This document shows, piece by piece, positions 34,919-43,294 of a DNA stretch of 64,000 bases (the stretch's first letter is position 1; every line of letters starts with the position of its first letter). Source of the stretch: UBA2241 sp963777895 (GTDB taxonomy: Bacteria > Actinomycetota > Thermoleophilia > UBA2241); assembly GCA_963777895.1 (NCBI GenBank), contig CAVZSF010000005.1, positions 868,001 through 932,000 on the forward strand. Reading direction: 5' to 3'. Made by a program: the position numbers and the translations under genes. Below the pieces are notes generated by a model. The model had not been told where the DNA came from. It searched no databases and saw only the letters and a list, made by a program, of their open reading frames with translations.

Positions 34919-36945
34919 CAGTCCCACAGCGCCAGGGCGTTGATCTCGGCGTAGATCTGCTCGTCGGTGAAGGTCTCGAGCTCGATGCTCTTGCTCAGGC
35001 ACACCGCTTGGCAGGTCCCACAGCCCTGGCACACGCCCGGATTCACGTACGCCACCACGCGCTCGACGGAGCCGTCACGCGCCATGATCTCCTTCTGCTC
35101 GATCGCGCCGTAAGGGCATACGCGCTGGCAGTTCATGCAGCCGATGCAGGTCGTCTCGTTGACGACGGCGACGGCCGGCTCGCGCTCGAGCTCGTCGGCG
35201 CTGAACAGGCCCATGACCTTCGCCGCCGTCGCGCTCGCCATCGCCACGCTGTCGGGGATGTCGCGCGGCGCCTGACAGGCGCCGGCCACGAAGACGCCGG
35301 CGGTGTTCGTCTCGACCGGGCGCAGCTTGGGATGCGCCTCGTTGAGGAAGCCGTGCTCGTCGTAGCTCACGCTGAGCTTCTGGGCGAGCTCCTTGGCGCC
35401 GGCCTGCGGCCGCACTGCCGTGGCGAGCACGACCATGTCGGCGTCGATCACGACCTGCTCGCCGCTGAGCGTGTCGAAGCCCCAGACCTTGACGGTGTCG
35501 CCGTCGCGGAAGATGCGGCTCACGCGACCGCGGATGTACTCGGCCTCGTCCTCCTCGATCGCGCGGCGGCTGAACTCGTCGTAGCCCTTGCCGGCCGCGC
35601 GGATGTCCATGTAGAAGGCGACCGCGCGGCCGTCGTGCACCTTGTGCTTGTAGAGCATCGCGTGCTTGGCGTTGTACATGCAGCAGATCTTGGAGCAGTA
35701 GCTGATGCCCTTCTCGGGGTCGCGCGAGCCGACGCAGTGCACGAAGACGACGGTCTCGGGGACCTTGCCGTCGGACGGCCTGCGGATCTCGCCCGCCGTC
35801 GGCCCCGAGGCCGACGCCAGGCGCTCGAACTGCAGGCCGTCGATCACGTCCGGCACCTCGCCGTAGCCGTACTCGCCGTAGCCCTTGAGGCCCTCGGGCT
35901 GCGCGCGCCCGATCGAGTAGAGCTCGAAGCCGGTCGCCACCACGATGGCGCCGACCTGTTCCTCGACGAAGGTGTCCTCGGTGTCGTAGTCGATCGCGCC
36001 CTTGAGGCATGTCTCCTTGCACTTGCCGCAGGCGTCCTTCTTGAGGCCCTTGCGGCGCCCCTTGAAGAGGGTGCAGTTCTCGCGGTCGAGCACGGGGATG
36101 TTGGGGACGGCCTGGGGGAACGGCACGTAGATGGCCGTCCGCTTGCCCAGCCCCGCCTCGAACTCGCTCGGGATCTTCTTGGCGGGGCAGGCCGCCTGGC
36201 AGTCACCGCAACCGTTGCAGAGGTCCTCGTTCACGGAGCGCGCCTTCTTGCGCACCTTCACCGTGAAGTTGCCGATGTAGCCGTCGACCGACTCGACCTC
36301 GCTCCAGGTGTGGAGCTTGATCTTGGGATGCTGGTAGGCCTCGACCATGCGGGGCGTGAGGATGCACTGCGAGCAGTCGAGGGTGGGGAAGGTCTCGCTC
36401 AGCTGGCTCATGTGCCCGCCGATCGAGGCGTCCTTCTCGACGAGCACGACCTCGTGGCCGCCGTCGGCGATGTCGAGGGCGGCCTGGATGCCGGCGATGC
36501 CGCCGCCGATCACGAGGGCGCGCTTGGTCACGGGGATGCGGATGCTCTCGAGCGGGCGGTTGTGCTTGACCTTCTCCACGATGGTGCGCGTGATGTCGAT
36601 CGCCTTTGCCGTGGCCTCGTCGCGGTCCTCGTGGATCCAGGAGCAGTGCTCGCGGATGTTCGCCATCTCGCAGAGGAAGGGATTGAGGCCGGCAGCGGCG
36701 CAGGCGCGGCGGAAGGTCTTCTCGTGCATGTGCGGCGAGCAGGCCGCCACGACGACCCCGGTGAGCTGGTGCTCCTCGATGGCCTTGCGCACCAGGAGCT
36801 GCCCGGGGTCGGAACACATGTACTTGTAGTCCTCGGCGTGGACGACGCCGGGGTGCGCGCGCAGCGCCTCGGCCACGGCCGCGACGTCGACGGTGCGAGC
36901 GATGTTCTCGCCGCAGTGGCAGACGAAGACGCCGATGCGGCTCAT
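34918..36945 (-). CDS. hdrA: Heterodisulfide reductase subunit A-like flavoprotein (Flx-Hdr system)
   Basis: The second HdrA of the window, 675 residues and intact. It shows FVCHCGENIARTVDV at the N-terminus, VIGGGIAGIQAALDIADGG (FAD), a ferredoxin motif CNGCGDCQAACP, FVHCVGSRDPEKGISYCSKICCMYNAKHA, and C-terminal CIGCMNCQRVCP and CQGCGTCQAVCLSKS clusters. Against the Mvh-linked HdrA it shares the overall layout but differs clearly in sequence. A single open frame spans hdrB and hdrA because of an indel near the hdrB end; ATG 36945, overlapping the repaired hdrB stop by ATGA, is the natural start. Confidence 0.93.
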   Translation of the reverse strand: MSRIGVFVCHCGENIARTVDVAAVAEALRAHPGVVHAEDYKYMCSDPGQLLVRKAIEEHQLTGVVVAACSPHMHEKTFRRACAAAGLNPFLCEMANIREHCSWIHEDRDEATAKAIDITRTIVEKVKHNRPLESIRIPVTKRALVIGGGIAGIQAALDIADGGHEVVLVEKDASIGGHMSQLSETFPTLDCSQCILTPRMVEAYQHPKIKLHTWSEVESVDGYIGNFTVKVRKKARSVNEDLCNGCGDCQAACPAKKIPSEFEAGLGKRTAIYVPFPQAVPNIPVLDRENCTLFKGRRKGLKKDACGKCKETCLKGAIDYDTEDTFVEEQVGAIVVATGFELYSIGRAQPEGLKGYGEYGYGEVPDVIDGLQFERLASASGPTAGEIRRPSDGKVPETVVFVHCVGSRDPEKGISYCSKICCMYNAKHAMLYKHKVHDGRAVAFYMDIRAAGKGYDEFSRRAIEEDEAEYIRGRVSRIFRDGDTVKVWGFDTLSGEQVVIDADMVVLATAVRPQAGAKELAQKLSVSYDEHGFLNEAHPKLRPVETNTAGVFVAGACQAPRDIPDSVAMASATAAKVMGLFSADELEREPAVAVVNETTCIGCMNCQRVCPYGAIEQKEIMARDGSVERVVAYVNPGVCQGCGTCQAVCLSKSIELETFTDEQIYAEINALALWD

Positions 36946-38049
36946 GCGTCGCCGTCCGGAGACGGGGCGGCGGGAGCTGCGCCCTGCGACTGACCGGCCA
37001 CGGTGCCGAGGGGAGCGTCGGGGTCCGGCGCGGCGGCGCCCTGCGTCGGTCGCCTTCTCGCGCTTCGCGGCGGCCTTGGCGGCGGCCTCGGCCTTGAGCT
37101 TCGCTTCGGCCGCCGCCCGCGCCGCCGCCTGCTCCACAAGCCGGCCGATGAACGGCTCGGTGTCGACGAAGTGGCGGTCGAGGCCGAGGGCGGCGGCCGG
37201 CAGGCCGAGTGCGAGGCCGACGACCTGGGTGACGAACAGCACCGGCAGGGGCTCGTCGCCGCGCGCCGTCATCGCCTTCTGCCGCAGGTCGAGGTTCGAA
37301 TGGCACAATGGGCAGGCCACGACGATCGCTTCGGCGCCGTTCTTTCTCGCGTCGTCGATGATGGCGCGGCCCAGGCGCACGACGGACGCCGTGCGGCTCA
37401 CGCTGAAAGCGCCGCCGCAGCATTCGACCTTCATGTGCCAGTCGACGGCGTCGGCGCCACAGGCCGTGATGACCTCGTCCATGGAGGTGGGCGCCTCGGG
37501 ATCGTCGCCGCCGGCGATCTCGGGCGGGCGCACCAGCAGGCAGCCGTAGTAGGCGGCGAGGCGCAGGCCCTCGAGCGGGTTGGGCGTCAGCGCGGCGGCC
37601 ACCATCTCTTCGATGGTCGCGGCCGCCGCGTGGAGCAACTGCACCGCGTTGCGCACTTCGACAGTGTTCGCAAAGGGCCGGCCCAGGATGTCCGGGACCC
37701 GCTCCGCCATGCCGTCCTCGCTCGCCACGGCGAGCCGCGCCGCCGAGAGGCGGTTGTAGCAGGCGGCGCAGGGCGCGAGGACGGTGTCGAAGCCCTGCGC
37801 CTCGGCGAGCGCGAGGTTGCGCGCCGGCAGGGCCACGCCGAGGACATGGTCGGTGGTGTGCCCGCTGCTCGCGCCGCAGCAGTTCCAGTCGCGGATCTCG
37901 GCGATCGGCGTGCCGAGCTCGGCGACCACGGCACGCAGGCTCTGGTCGAACTCGGGGGAGGTGCCGTGCAGCGAGCAGCCTGGGTAGTAGGCGATGGTCT
38001 TGGCCGCCGCCCGTTCCTGGCGAGTTTCGGCCGCGGGCGCTCCTGTCAT
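36942..38049 (-). CDS. hdrB: Heterodisulfide reductase subunit B-like protein (Flx-Hdr system; apparent +1 indel)
   Basis: Both CCG domains are present: YYPGCSLHG, DWNCCGASSGH, APCAACYNRL, then YYGCLLVRP, VECCGGAFSVS and ACPLCHSNL. The core is the normal length. The C-terminus carries an unusual extension: about 30 Ala/Glu/Lys-rich residues likely forming a helix (ARAAAEAKLKAEAAAKAAAKREKA), then, after removing one extra base near 37050, a Gly/Ala/Pro-rich tail ending SPDGDA. The repaired stop overlaps hdrA. ATG 38049 is the likely start; GTG 38061, overlapping the hdrC stop, is an alternative. Confidence 0.9.
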
Positions 38050-38057
38050 CACGGTGC

Positions 38058-38600
38058 TCACGACTGCCCGCACATCCGGAAGATGCGCTTGACCTCGTCG
38101 ACGCCCTCGATGCGCTCCGCCCGCAGGTTGAGCTTGCCGCGGCTCATCATGCCGGGGGCGTTCGTGACGTCCTTCATGAGATCGCCGGTGCGCAGCTTGT
38201 AGTCCATGACGAGTCCGACCTCGTGGAGGCGACCGTTGGCCTCGATCTGGGCAAGGAAGGCGCGGTGGAAGACCGCGATGCGACGCGGCGCGTCGGCAAG
38301 TCCGGCGTCCAGGGCGAGCTCTCTGAGCGTGTCGATGACGCCGGCGGGGTCGCAGTCGTTCGGGCAACGCGCGCTGCAGGTCTCGCAAGTGAGGCAGAGC
38401 CAGATCGACTCGTCCGCGGCGGCGCGCTCCGCCTTGCCGCCGGCCACGAGGCGCATCACGTCGTGCGGCTTGAGCGCCATCTCGGAGCCCATGGGGCACC
38501 CGGCCGAGCACTTGCCGCACTGATAGCAGCGCAAGGCTTGGCGGCGAACATCGGCCGGCACCTTCAGCGGCCGGTGGGGACGAGCGGCAGGCGTGCTCAC
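38058..38600 (-). CDS. hdrC: Heterodisulfide reductase subunit C-like protein (Flx-Hdr system)
   Basis: The 180-residue product has the two HdrC cluster motifs, CYQCGKCSAGCPMG near residue 28 and CLTCETCSARCPNDC near 68, with the usual helical C-terminus. GTG 38600 is chosen because GGAG lies about 9 nt upstream and the frame further upstream reaches into the promoter. It is the first gene of the hdrCBA-flxDCBA operon, which is the reverse of the order seen when flx precedes hdr in other species. A Rex-like operator lies 41 nt upstream. Confidence 0.92.
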   Translation of the reverse strand: MSTPAARPHRPLKVPADVRRQALRCYQCGKCSAGCPMGSEMALKPHDVMRLVAGGKAERAAADESIWLCLTCETCSARCPNDCDPAGVIDTLRELALDAGLADAPRRIAVFHRAFLAQIEANGRLHEVGLVMDYKLRTGDLMKDVTNAPGMMSRGKLNLRAERIEGVDEVKRIFRMCGQS

Positions 38601-38640
38601 GAGAACGCTCCGGGGCCAGCGTACGGGGGGGATATCACCT

Positions 38641-38658
38641 TTGTGACGGTGGTTACAA
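38641..38658 (-). promoter_or_regulatory. Candidate Rex operator upstream of the hdr-flx operon
   Basis: TTGTGACGGTGGTTACAA is an 18-mer that fits the Rex consensus TTGTGAA-n4-TTCACAA with three mismatches, in the most conserved half-site bases TTGTGA and ACAA. It lies 41 nt upstream of hdrC2 (GTG 38600). On the minus strand a TTGATT box overlaps it and TGATAT follows, so Rex bound here would block polymerase. Compare sites at 43063 and 57544. Confidence 0.7.
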
Positions 38659-38849
38659 TCAATACACCAGAAGTGTAGACGGGAACGGCGTCGACGGCAA
38701 CGTCCGACGGCCGTCTGTGAAGAGTGAAGGCGCCACTCTAGCAACGGCGGGCGGCGGAGGGAAGGGCCGGCGGCGGTCTCGGCGCACTCTCGTGTCTCCG
38801 AACGGAGGACGCGCGACGCTGGCGGCAGGCCGCATGGTACGGGAACGGA

Positions 38850-38884
38850 CGGGGCCGGGGCGCTCTCCCAGCGCCCCGGCCCCG
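38850..38884 (-). terminator. Hairpin terminator after hydA1
   Basis: A perfect 14-bp stem (38850-38863 with 38871-38884), loop TCTCCCA, 44 nt past the hydA1 stop; a second hairpin GCCGGCC/GGCCGGC follows the stop at 38894-38912. They separate the hydA1 operon from the hdr-flx operon. Confidence 0.65.
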
Positions 38885-38927
38885 TCGCCCCTAGCCGGCC
38901 TGATCGGCCGGCGGCTCTGTCTCGCTG

Positions 38928-40862
38928 TTACTGCGTCTTCTGGGGAAGGTGCTTGCCGCGCGCCACGTAGGTGGTGTGCAGGAGCTCGTGGCTCTTGTGG
39001 CCGCAGGGCCCCTCGGTGAGGAACTCGGCGTAGGTCTGCAGCACGGCCGGGTTCTCGTGGGACTTGCGGACCGCGTAGGCGCTGTCCTCGCTGTAGATCG
39101 CCCGGGCCCGCGCCGCGCGGATGTCGGCGTTCGTCGGGATCGGCTGGCCGCCGCCGCCCAGGCAGCCGCCCGGGCAGGCCATGAACTCGATGAAGTGGCA
39201 GTCGGCGAAGTGCCCGCCGGCCTTGATGTCGTCCATGACCTTCTTGGCGTTGGCGGTGCCGTGCGCCACGGCCACCTTCAGGGTGGCGCCGTTCAGCCAG
39301 TCCCAGTTCGGCACGAGGTGCGCCACGATCTCGGGCACCGGGCCGACCTTGGGCACGGTGATCTCGGCGTACTTCACGCCCTCGAAGCCGCGCACCGGCA
39401 TGATGTCGCCGTGGTCGTAGATGCTCTCGACCTTCTCGCCGGTGACCATCTCGAGCACGGTGCGCAGCGCCGCCTCCATCACGCCGCCGGTGGCGCCGAA
39501 GATCACGCCCGAACCGGTCGCCGACCCGAAGGGGTCGTCGAAGTCCGCCTTCGGCAGGTCGGGCAGGTGGATGCCGGCCTCCTTGAACATCTTGCCGAGC
39601 TCACGGGTGGTGAGCCCATAGTCGACGTCCTTGAAACCGGAGTCGTGCATCTCGGGCCGGTTGCACTCGAACTTCTTGGCCGAGCAGGGCATCAGGGCCA
39701 CGCTGACGATCTTCTCGGCGTCCACGCCGAGCTTGTCCGCGTAGTACGTCTTGATGAGCGCGCCGAACATCTGCTGCGGGCTCTTCGCGCTCGAGGCGTT
39801 GGGCAGGTACTCGGGGTAGAAGTGCTCGAGGAACTTGACCCAGCCCGGCGAGCAGCTCGTGAACTGCGGCAGGGCGACCTCCGGGTCCTTGCCCACGAGC
39901 GCCTTGTAGAGGCGCAGGATGAGCTCGGTGCCTTCCTCGATGATGGTCAGGTCGGCGGTGAAGTTCGTGTCGAACACGCGGTCGAAGCCGACGCGCCGCA
40001 GGGCGGTGTTCATCTCGAAGGTGACCGGCGTGCCGGGCTCGAGGCCGAAGAGCTCGCCCATCGCGGCTCGCGGCGCCGGCGCCGTCTGGATGACGACGTG
40101 CTTGTCGGGGTCGTCGATGGCCGCCCAGACATCGTCCGTCTCGTCCTTGGCGTAGAGCGCCCCGGTGGGGCAGCGGTTGACGCACTGGCCGCAGTTGATG
40201 CAGGCGGCTTCGAGCAGGGGCAGCTCGGCGAAGGTCTCGATCGTGGTCGCGTTGCTGCGCCCGACCGCCTCGAGCACGCCGACCTCCTGGAGGTCGATGC
40301 AGGTACGCACGCAGCGGCGGCAGCGGATGCACTTGTTCATGTCGCGCATCACGGAGTAGCTCGACAGGTCGGGCTCGGCCACCGGCGCGTCGGGATGGCC
40401 GAAGGCGAACTCGGTGATGCCGTACTCCTCGGCCAGCGTCTGCAGCTCGCAGTTGCCGTTGCGCACGCAGCTGTAGCACTCGCCGTAGTGCTCGCTGAGC
40501 AGGAGCTCGAGCACGTGCCGGCGAGCGAGCCGCACGCGGCGGCTGTGCGTGTTGATGCTCATCTGGTTGGTCACCGGGAAGGTGCACGCGGGCTGCAGGA
40601 GGCGCTGCCCCTCGACCTCGACGACGCAGATGCGGCACACGCCGGCAACGTCGAGGTCCGGATGGTGGCACAGCGTCGGGATGCGGATGCCCGCCGCCTC
40701 GGCAGCCTGCAGGATGGTCGCCCCGAAGGGGACCTTGGCCTCGTTGCCGTCGATGGTCACGCTCACATTGGCGCCGATGGCGTCCGGGCTGGTGGTCGTG
40801 ACCACGCGCCGGTGCTGCTGCGAGAGCGGCGCGCGATGGATGGGGGTGGTGGGATTGCTCAT
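38928..40862 (-). CDS. hydA: [FeFe] hydrogenase catalytic subunit HydA (copy 1)
   Basis: The 644-residue enzyme has an N-terminal [2Fe-2S] domain (GIRIPTLCHHPDLDVAGVCRICVVEVEG), a His-Cys cluster (SEHYGECYSCVRNGNCELQ), two [4Fe-4S] motifs (CIRCRRCVRTC, CINCGQCVNRCP) and the H-cluster motifs L1 FTSCSPGW, L2 MPCSAKKFE and L3 EFMACPGGCLGGGGQP, then the small-subunit-like tail RAIYSEDSAYAVRKSHENPAV. L1 has CS instead of CC, a variant seen in other NAD-linked HydA. ATG 40862 fits the GAGGGA spacing; GTG 40868 is an alternative. With HydB1 it should form an NAD-linked, possibly bifurcating enzyme; the group is not certain. Confidence 0.93.
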   Translation of the reverse strand: MSNPTTPIHRAPLSQQHRRVVTTTSPDAIGANVSVTIDGNEAKVPFGATILQAAEAAGIRIPTLCHHPDLDVAGVCRICVVEVEGQRLLQPACTFPVTNQMSINTHSRRVRLARRHVLELLLSEHYGECYSCVRNGNCELQTLAEEYGITEFAFGHPDAPVAEPDLSSYSVMRDMNKCIRCRRCVRTCIDLQEVGVLEAVGRSNATTIETFAELPLLEAACINCGQCVNRCPTGALYAKDETDDVWAAIDDPDKHVVIQTAPAPRAAMGELFGLEPGTPVTFEMNTALRRVGFDRVFDTNFTADLTIIEEGTELILRLYKALVGKDPEVALPQFTSCSPGWVKFLEHFYPEYLPNASSAKSPQQMFGALIKTYYADKLGVDAEKIVSVALMPCSAKKFECNRPEMHDSGFKDVDYGLTTRELGKMFKEAGIHLPDLPKADFDDPFGSATGSGVIFGATGGVMEAALRTVLEMVTGEKVESIYDHGDIMPVRGFEGVKYAEITVPKVGPVPEIVAHLVPNWDWLNGATLKVAVAHGTANAKKVMDDIKAGGHFADCHFIEFMACPGGCLGGGGQPIPTNADIRAARARAIYSEDSAYAVRKSHENPAVLQTYAEFLTEGPCGHKSHELLHTTYVARGKHLPQKTQ

Positions 40863-40875
40863 GCTCACTCCCTCG

Positions 40876-42567
40876 TCACGCGCGCGTTGCGCGGGTCGTG
40901 ATGTCGTCGCCGAAGTGCTCCAGCATCGAGAGGAGGGCGCTCGGGCTCGTCTGGCCGAGGCCGCACTTCGAGGCGACCTGCATCGTCGCGCCGAGCGCCT
41001 TCACGTTCTTGAGGTGCTCGGGTGTGCACGCACCCTTCTTCAGCAGCTCGACGCACTCGAGCATCTTCGCGTTGCCGAGGCGGCAGGGCGTGCACTGGCC
41101 GCAGGACTCCTCGACGAAGAACTCGAGGAAGTTCTCGGCCACATCGAGGATGTCGCGCTGCGGTCCGATCACCATGACGGAGCCGCCCGTGGGGATGTCC
41201 TCGAAGGCCAGCCTGCGGGCGAAGTCCTTCGCCGGGACGCAGACGCCGCTGGCGCCGCCGATCTGGACGGCCTTCGCGCCCTCGCCGCCGACCTCCTTGA
41301 GCAGGTCGGCGACCGAGATGCCCCAGGGGAACTCGTAGACGCCGGGGCGCTCGCAGTCACCCGAGATGCTGAAGAGCTTGTAGCCCGTCGACTTGTCGGT
41401 GCCGAAGCCCTTGAACCAGTCGACGCCCTTGGCGAAGATGCAGGCCACCGAGGCGAGCGTCTCGACGTTGTTGACGACGGTGGGGTTGCCGAGCACGCCG
41501 GCGACGGCGGGGAAGGGCGGCCGGTTGCGGGGCTCGCCGCGGAAGCCTTCGAGGCTCTCGATGAGGGCGGTCTCTTCGCCGCACACGTAGGCGCCGGCGC
41601 CCATGGCGACGATGATGTCGAAGTCGAAGCCCTTGACGCCGAGCACGTCGTGGCCCAGCAGGCCGCGCTCGCGGCGCCGCTTGATGACGTCGTTGAGGTG
41701 CGCGCGCAGGTAGGTGTACTCCGCGCGCAGGTAGACGATGCCGAGCGAGGCGCCGATGGCGCGGCCGCCGATCGTCATGCCCTCGAACACGAGGTCGGCG
41801 TGCTCGGTGAGGATGACCCGGTCCTTGAAGGTGCCGGGCTCGCCTTCGTCGGCGTTGCAGATGATGTACTTCTGGTCGGCCTTCTCGGCCGCGCAGAAGT
41901 TCCACTTCATGCCCGTCGGGAAGCCCGCCCCGCCGCGGCCCTTGAGGCCGGAGGCGGTGACCGTGTCGATGATGTCGGGGCGTGGCATGGCGAGGGCGGT
42001 CTTGACGCCTTCGTCCGGCGGGATGGTCGCGTAGGTCAGGGCGTTGCCCTGCGTCGCGATGGCTGCCGTTGTGTCTGCGCCGTCTCCGTTGGAGGCGCGG
42101 CAGGCGGCGACGATCTCATGCACGGACGCCGGCGTCACGCGCGTGTGGACCTGGTCGTTGACGAGCAGGGCCGGACCCTGGTCGCACATGCCGACGCAGC
42201 TCGCCCACTCGAGCGTGAACTGGCCGTCGTCGGTGGTCTCGCCGAAGCCGATGCCGAGCTCGCCGGTGAGCGCGTCGGCCACGGCCTGCTTGCCGGCCGA
42301 GTCGCACGAGAGCGTCTGGCAGAGGCGGATCGTGTGGGCGCCCTGCGGGGCGCCGTGCAGGAAGGCGTAGAACGAGGCGACGCTGTAGACCTCGACGGGG
42401 TGGATGTCGAGGGCGTCGGCGACGATCTGCATGGCGTCGTCGTCGACGCCGTGGTAGCGGCGCTTGACCTCCGAAAGGATGGGGATGAGGGAGCTGCGCC
42501 CGGGACCGAGCTTCTCGATGAGCTCGTCGAGCTCGGTCCGCAGCTGCTCCTGTTGCGTGACGGTCAT
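40876..42567 (-). CDS. HydB (copy 1): NuoE-NuoF fusion, NADH-binding hydrogenase subunit
   Basis: A 563-residue fusion. Residues 1-155 are a NuoE/HydC-type thioredoxin-like [2Fe-2S] domain (VASFYAFLHGAP..CQTLSCDSAGKQ..CVGMCDQGP). Residues about 165-560 are NuoF/HydB: SGLKGRGGAGFPTGMKW and ICNADEGEPGTFKDR (FMN/NADH), GAYVCGEETALIESLEG, and the C-terminal [4Fe-4S] motif ESCGQCTPCRLG plus CGLGQTSPS. It has no C-terminal ferredoxin domain and no N-terminal 2Fe-2S domain of the usual HydB. Fusion of E and F leaves only HydA and HydB in this operon, a two-subunit design. It overlaps the upstream receiver gene by 4 nt. Confidence 0.92.
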   Translation of the reverse strand: MTVTQQEQLRTELDELIEKLGPGRSSLIPILSEVKRRYHGVDDDAMQIVADALDIHPVEVYSVASFYAFLHGAPQGAHTIRLCQTLSCDSAGKQAVADALTGELGIGFGETTDDGQFTLEWASCVGMCDQGPALLVNDQVHTRVTPASVHEIVAACRASNGDGADTTAAIATQGNALTYATIPPDEGVKTALAMPRPDIIDTVTASGLKGRGGAGFPTGMKWNFCAAEKADQKYIICNADEGEPGTFKDRVILTEHADLVFEGMTIGGRAIGASLGIVYLRAEYTYLRAHLNDVIKRRRERGLLGHDVLGVKGFDFDIIVAMGAGAYVCGEETALIESLEGFRGEPRNRPPFPAVAGVLGNPTVVNNVETLASVACIFAKGVDWFKGFGTDKSTGYKLFSISGDCERPGVYEFPWGISVADLLKEVGGEGAKAVQIGGASGVCVPAKDFARRLAFEDIPTGGSVMVIGPQRDILDVAENFLEFFVEESCGQCTPCRLGNAKMLECVELLKKGACTPEHLKNVKALGATMQVASKCGLGQTSPSALLSMLEHFGDDITTRATRA

Positions 42568-42950
42568 GCCGTGGTCGCCTCCTTCGCGAGGAGCGCGCGC
42601 ACTTTGGCGACCAGCGTCGCCGGCTCGACCGGCTTGGGCTGGAACTCGTTGACCGGCACGATCTCATCGTCCTTGTCGATGTTGAGACCCATCGCCGCGT
42701 TGACGCTGGTGAGCATCAGGATCGGCAGGGTGTGGCCCTTCTTGCGGAGCTCGCGGGCCATGTTCAAGCCGTCGTCCGGCTCCTCCATCATCACGTCCAG
42801 GATGAGGAGGTCCGGCTTGGTCGCCTCGAGCCGGGCCAGCCCGTCGGCGCGGTTCGACGCGCCCTCGACCTCGAAGCCCTCTCGCTCGAGGACGAGCTTG
42901 CCGGCCTCGACGATGTCTGGGTCGTCGTCGACGATCAGGATCCTCGGCAC
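42564..42950 (-). CDS. Receiver-only response regulator heading the hydB1-hydA1 operon
   Basis: A single receiver domain of 128 residues with no output domain. RILIVDDDPDIVEAG provides the acidic pocket, LLILDVMMEEPDDG the phospho-Asp, LMLTSV the conserved Thr/Ser and FQPKPV the Lys. Between them is an insertion of about 17 residues (NAAMGLNIDKDDEIVPV) not found in ordinary CheY-type domains but shared in outline with the receiver at 46581. GTG 42950 is chosen from AGGGAG six nt upstream; ATG 42983 is an alternative. It may be a phosphate sink or protein-interaction switch tied to hydrogenase control. Confidence 0.82.
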   Translation of the reverse strand: MPRILIVDDDPDIVEAGKLVLEREGFEVEGASNRADGLARLEATKPDLLILDVMMEEPDDGLNMARELRKKGHTLPILMLTSVNAAMGLNIDKDDEIVPVNEFQPKPVEPATLVAKVRALLAKEATTA

Positions 42951-43062
42951 GACATTCTCCCTTTCTCGCTCGCCTTCCCCCATGGCACGGCTCCCGTGCG
43001 GGAGCCGCCGCGACCGTGTCACTCGGGGTCGCGGTGCTTCGATTGTCCCGCGCTCGCGAGGC

Positions 43063-43080
43063 TTGTGCAAGCCGTAACGA
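43063..43080 (-). promoter_or_regulatory. Candidate Rex operator upstream of the receiver-hydB1-hydA1 operon
   Basis: TTGTGCAAGCCGTAACGA matches the site upstream of rex (57544) at 13 of 18 positions, including TGTG and GTAAC. It lies 113 nt upstream of the first start codon in an otherwise gene-free 300-nt interval (42951-43256). It is weaker than the other two sites. Confidence 0.5.
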
Positions 43081-43256
43081 GCAGTGCCGTAATCAGTATG
43101 GCAGGGCGGCCGGGAGGCGGTGGGGCGGAGGCGCCGCCGGGTTGGTCAGAGTGGATGAGGCCCGTTGGTCAAACGGGCAAGGAGCGTGTAGCCCAACTCG
43201 GTGCGCACAGGCCAGAGAGCCGGAGCGCGGCGAGCGTGGCCTCTTGGCGGCAAGGC

Positions 43257-43275
43257 GGCCGGGCGCTGCCCGGCC
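43257..43275 (-). terminator. Short hairpin after the receiver-kinase gene
   Basis: GGCCGGGC/GCCCGGCC, 8-bp perfect stem with a 3-nt loop, 20 nt past the stop codon at 43295. It probably ends the sensory operon. Confidence 0.5.
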
Positions 43276-43294
43276 AGACGCCCTCGGTCCTCGG

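Noticed and set aside
34918..38520. A single 1200-codon frame joining HdrB and HdrA
   Set aside because: Removing one base near 37050 gives a natural HdrB stop overlapping the HdrA start by ATGA; the joined version has an Arg-rich low-complexity bridge. I treat the fusion as an indel artefact.
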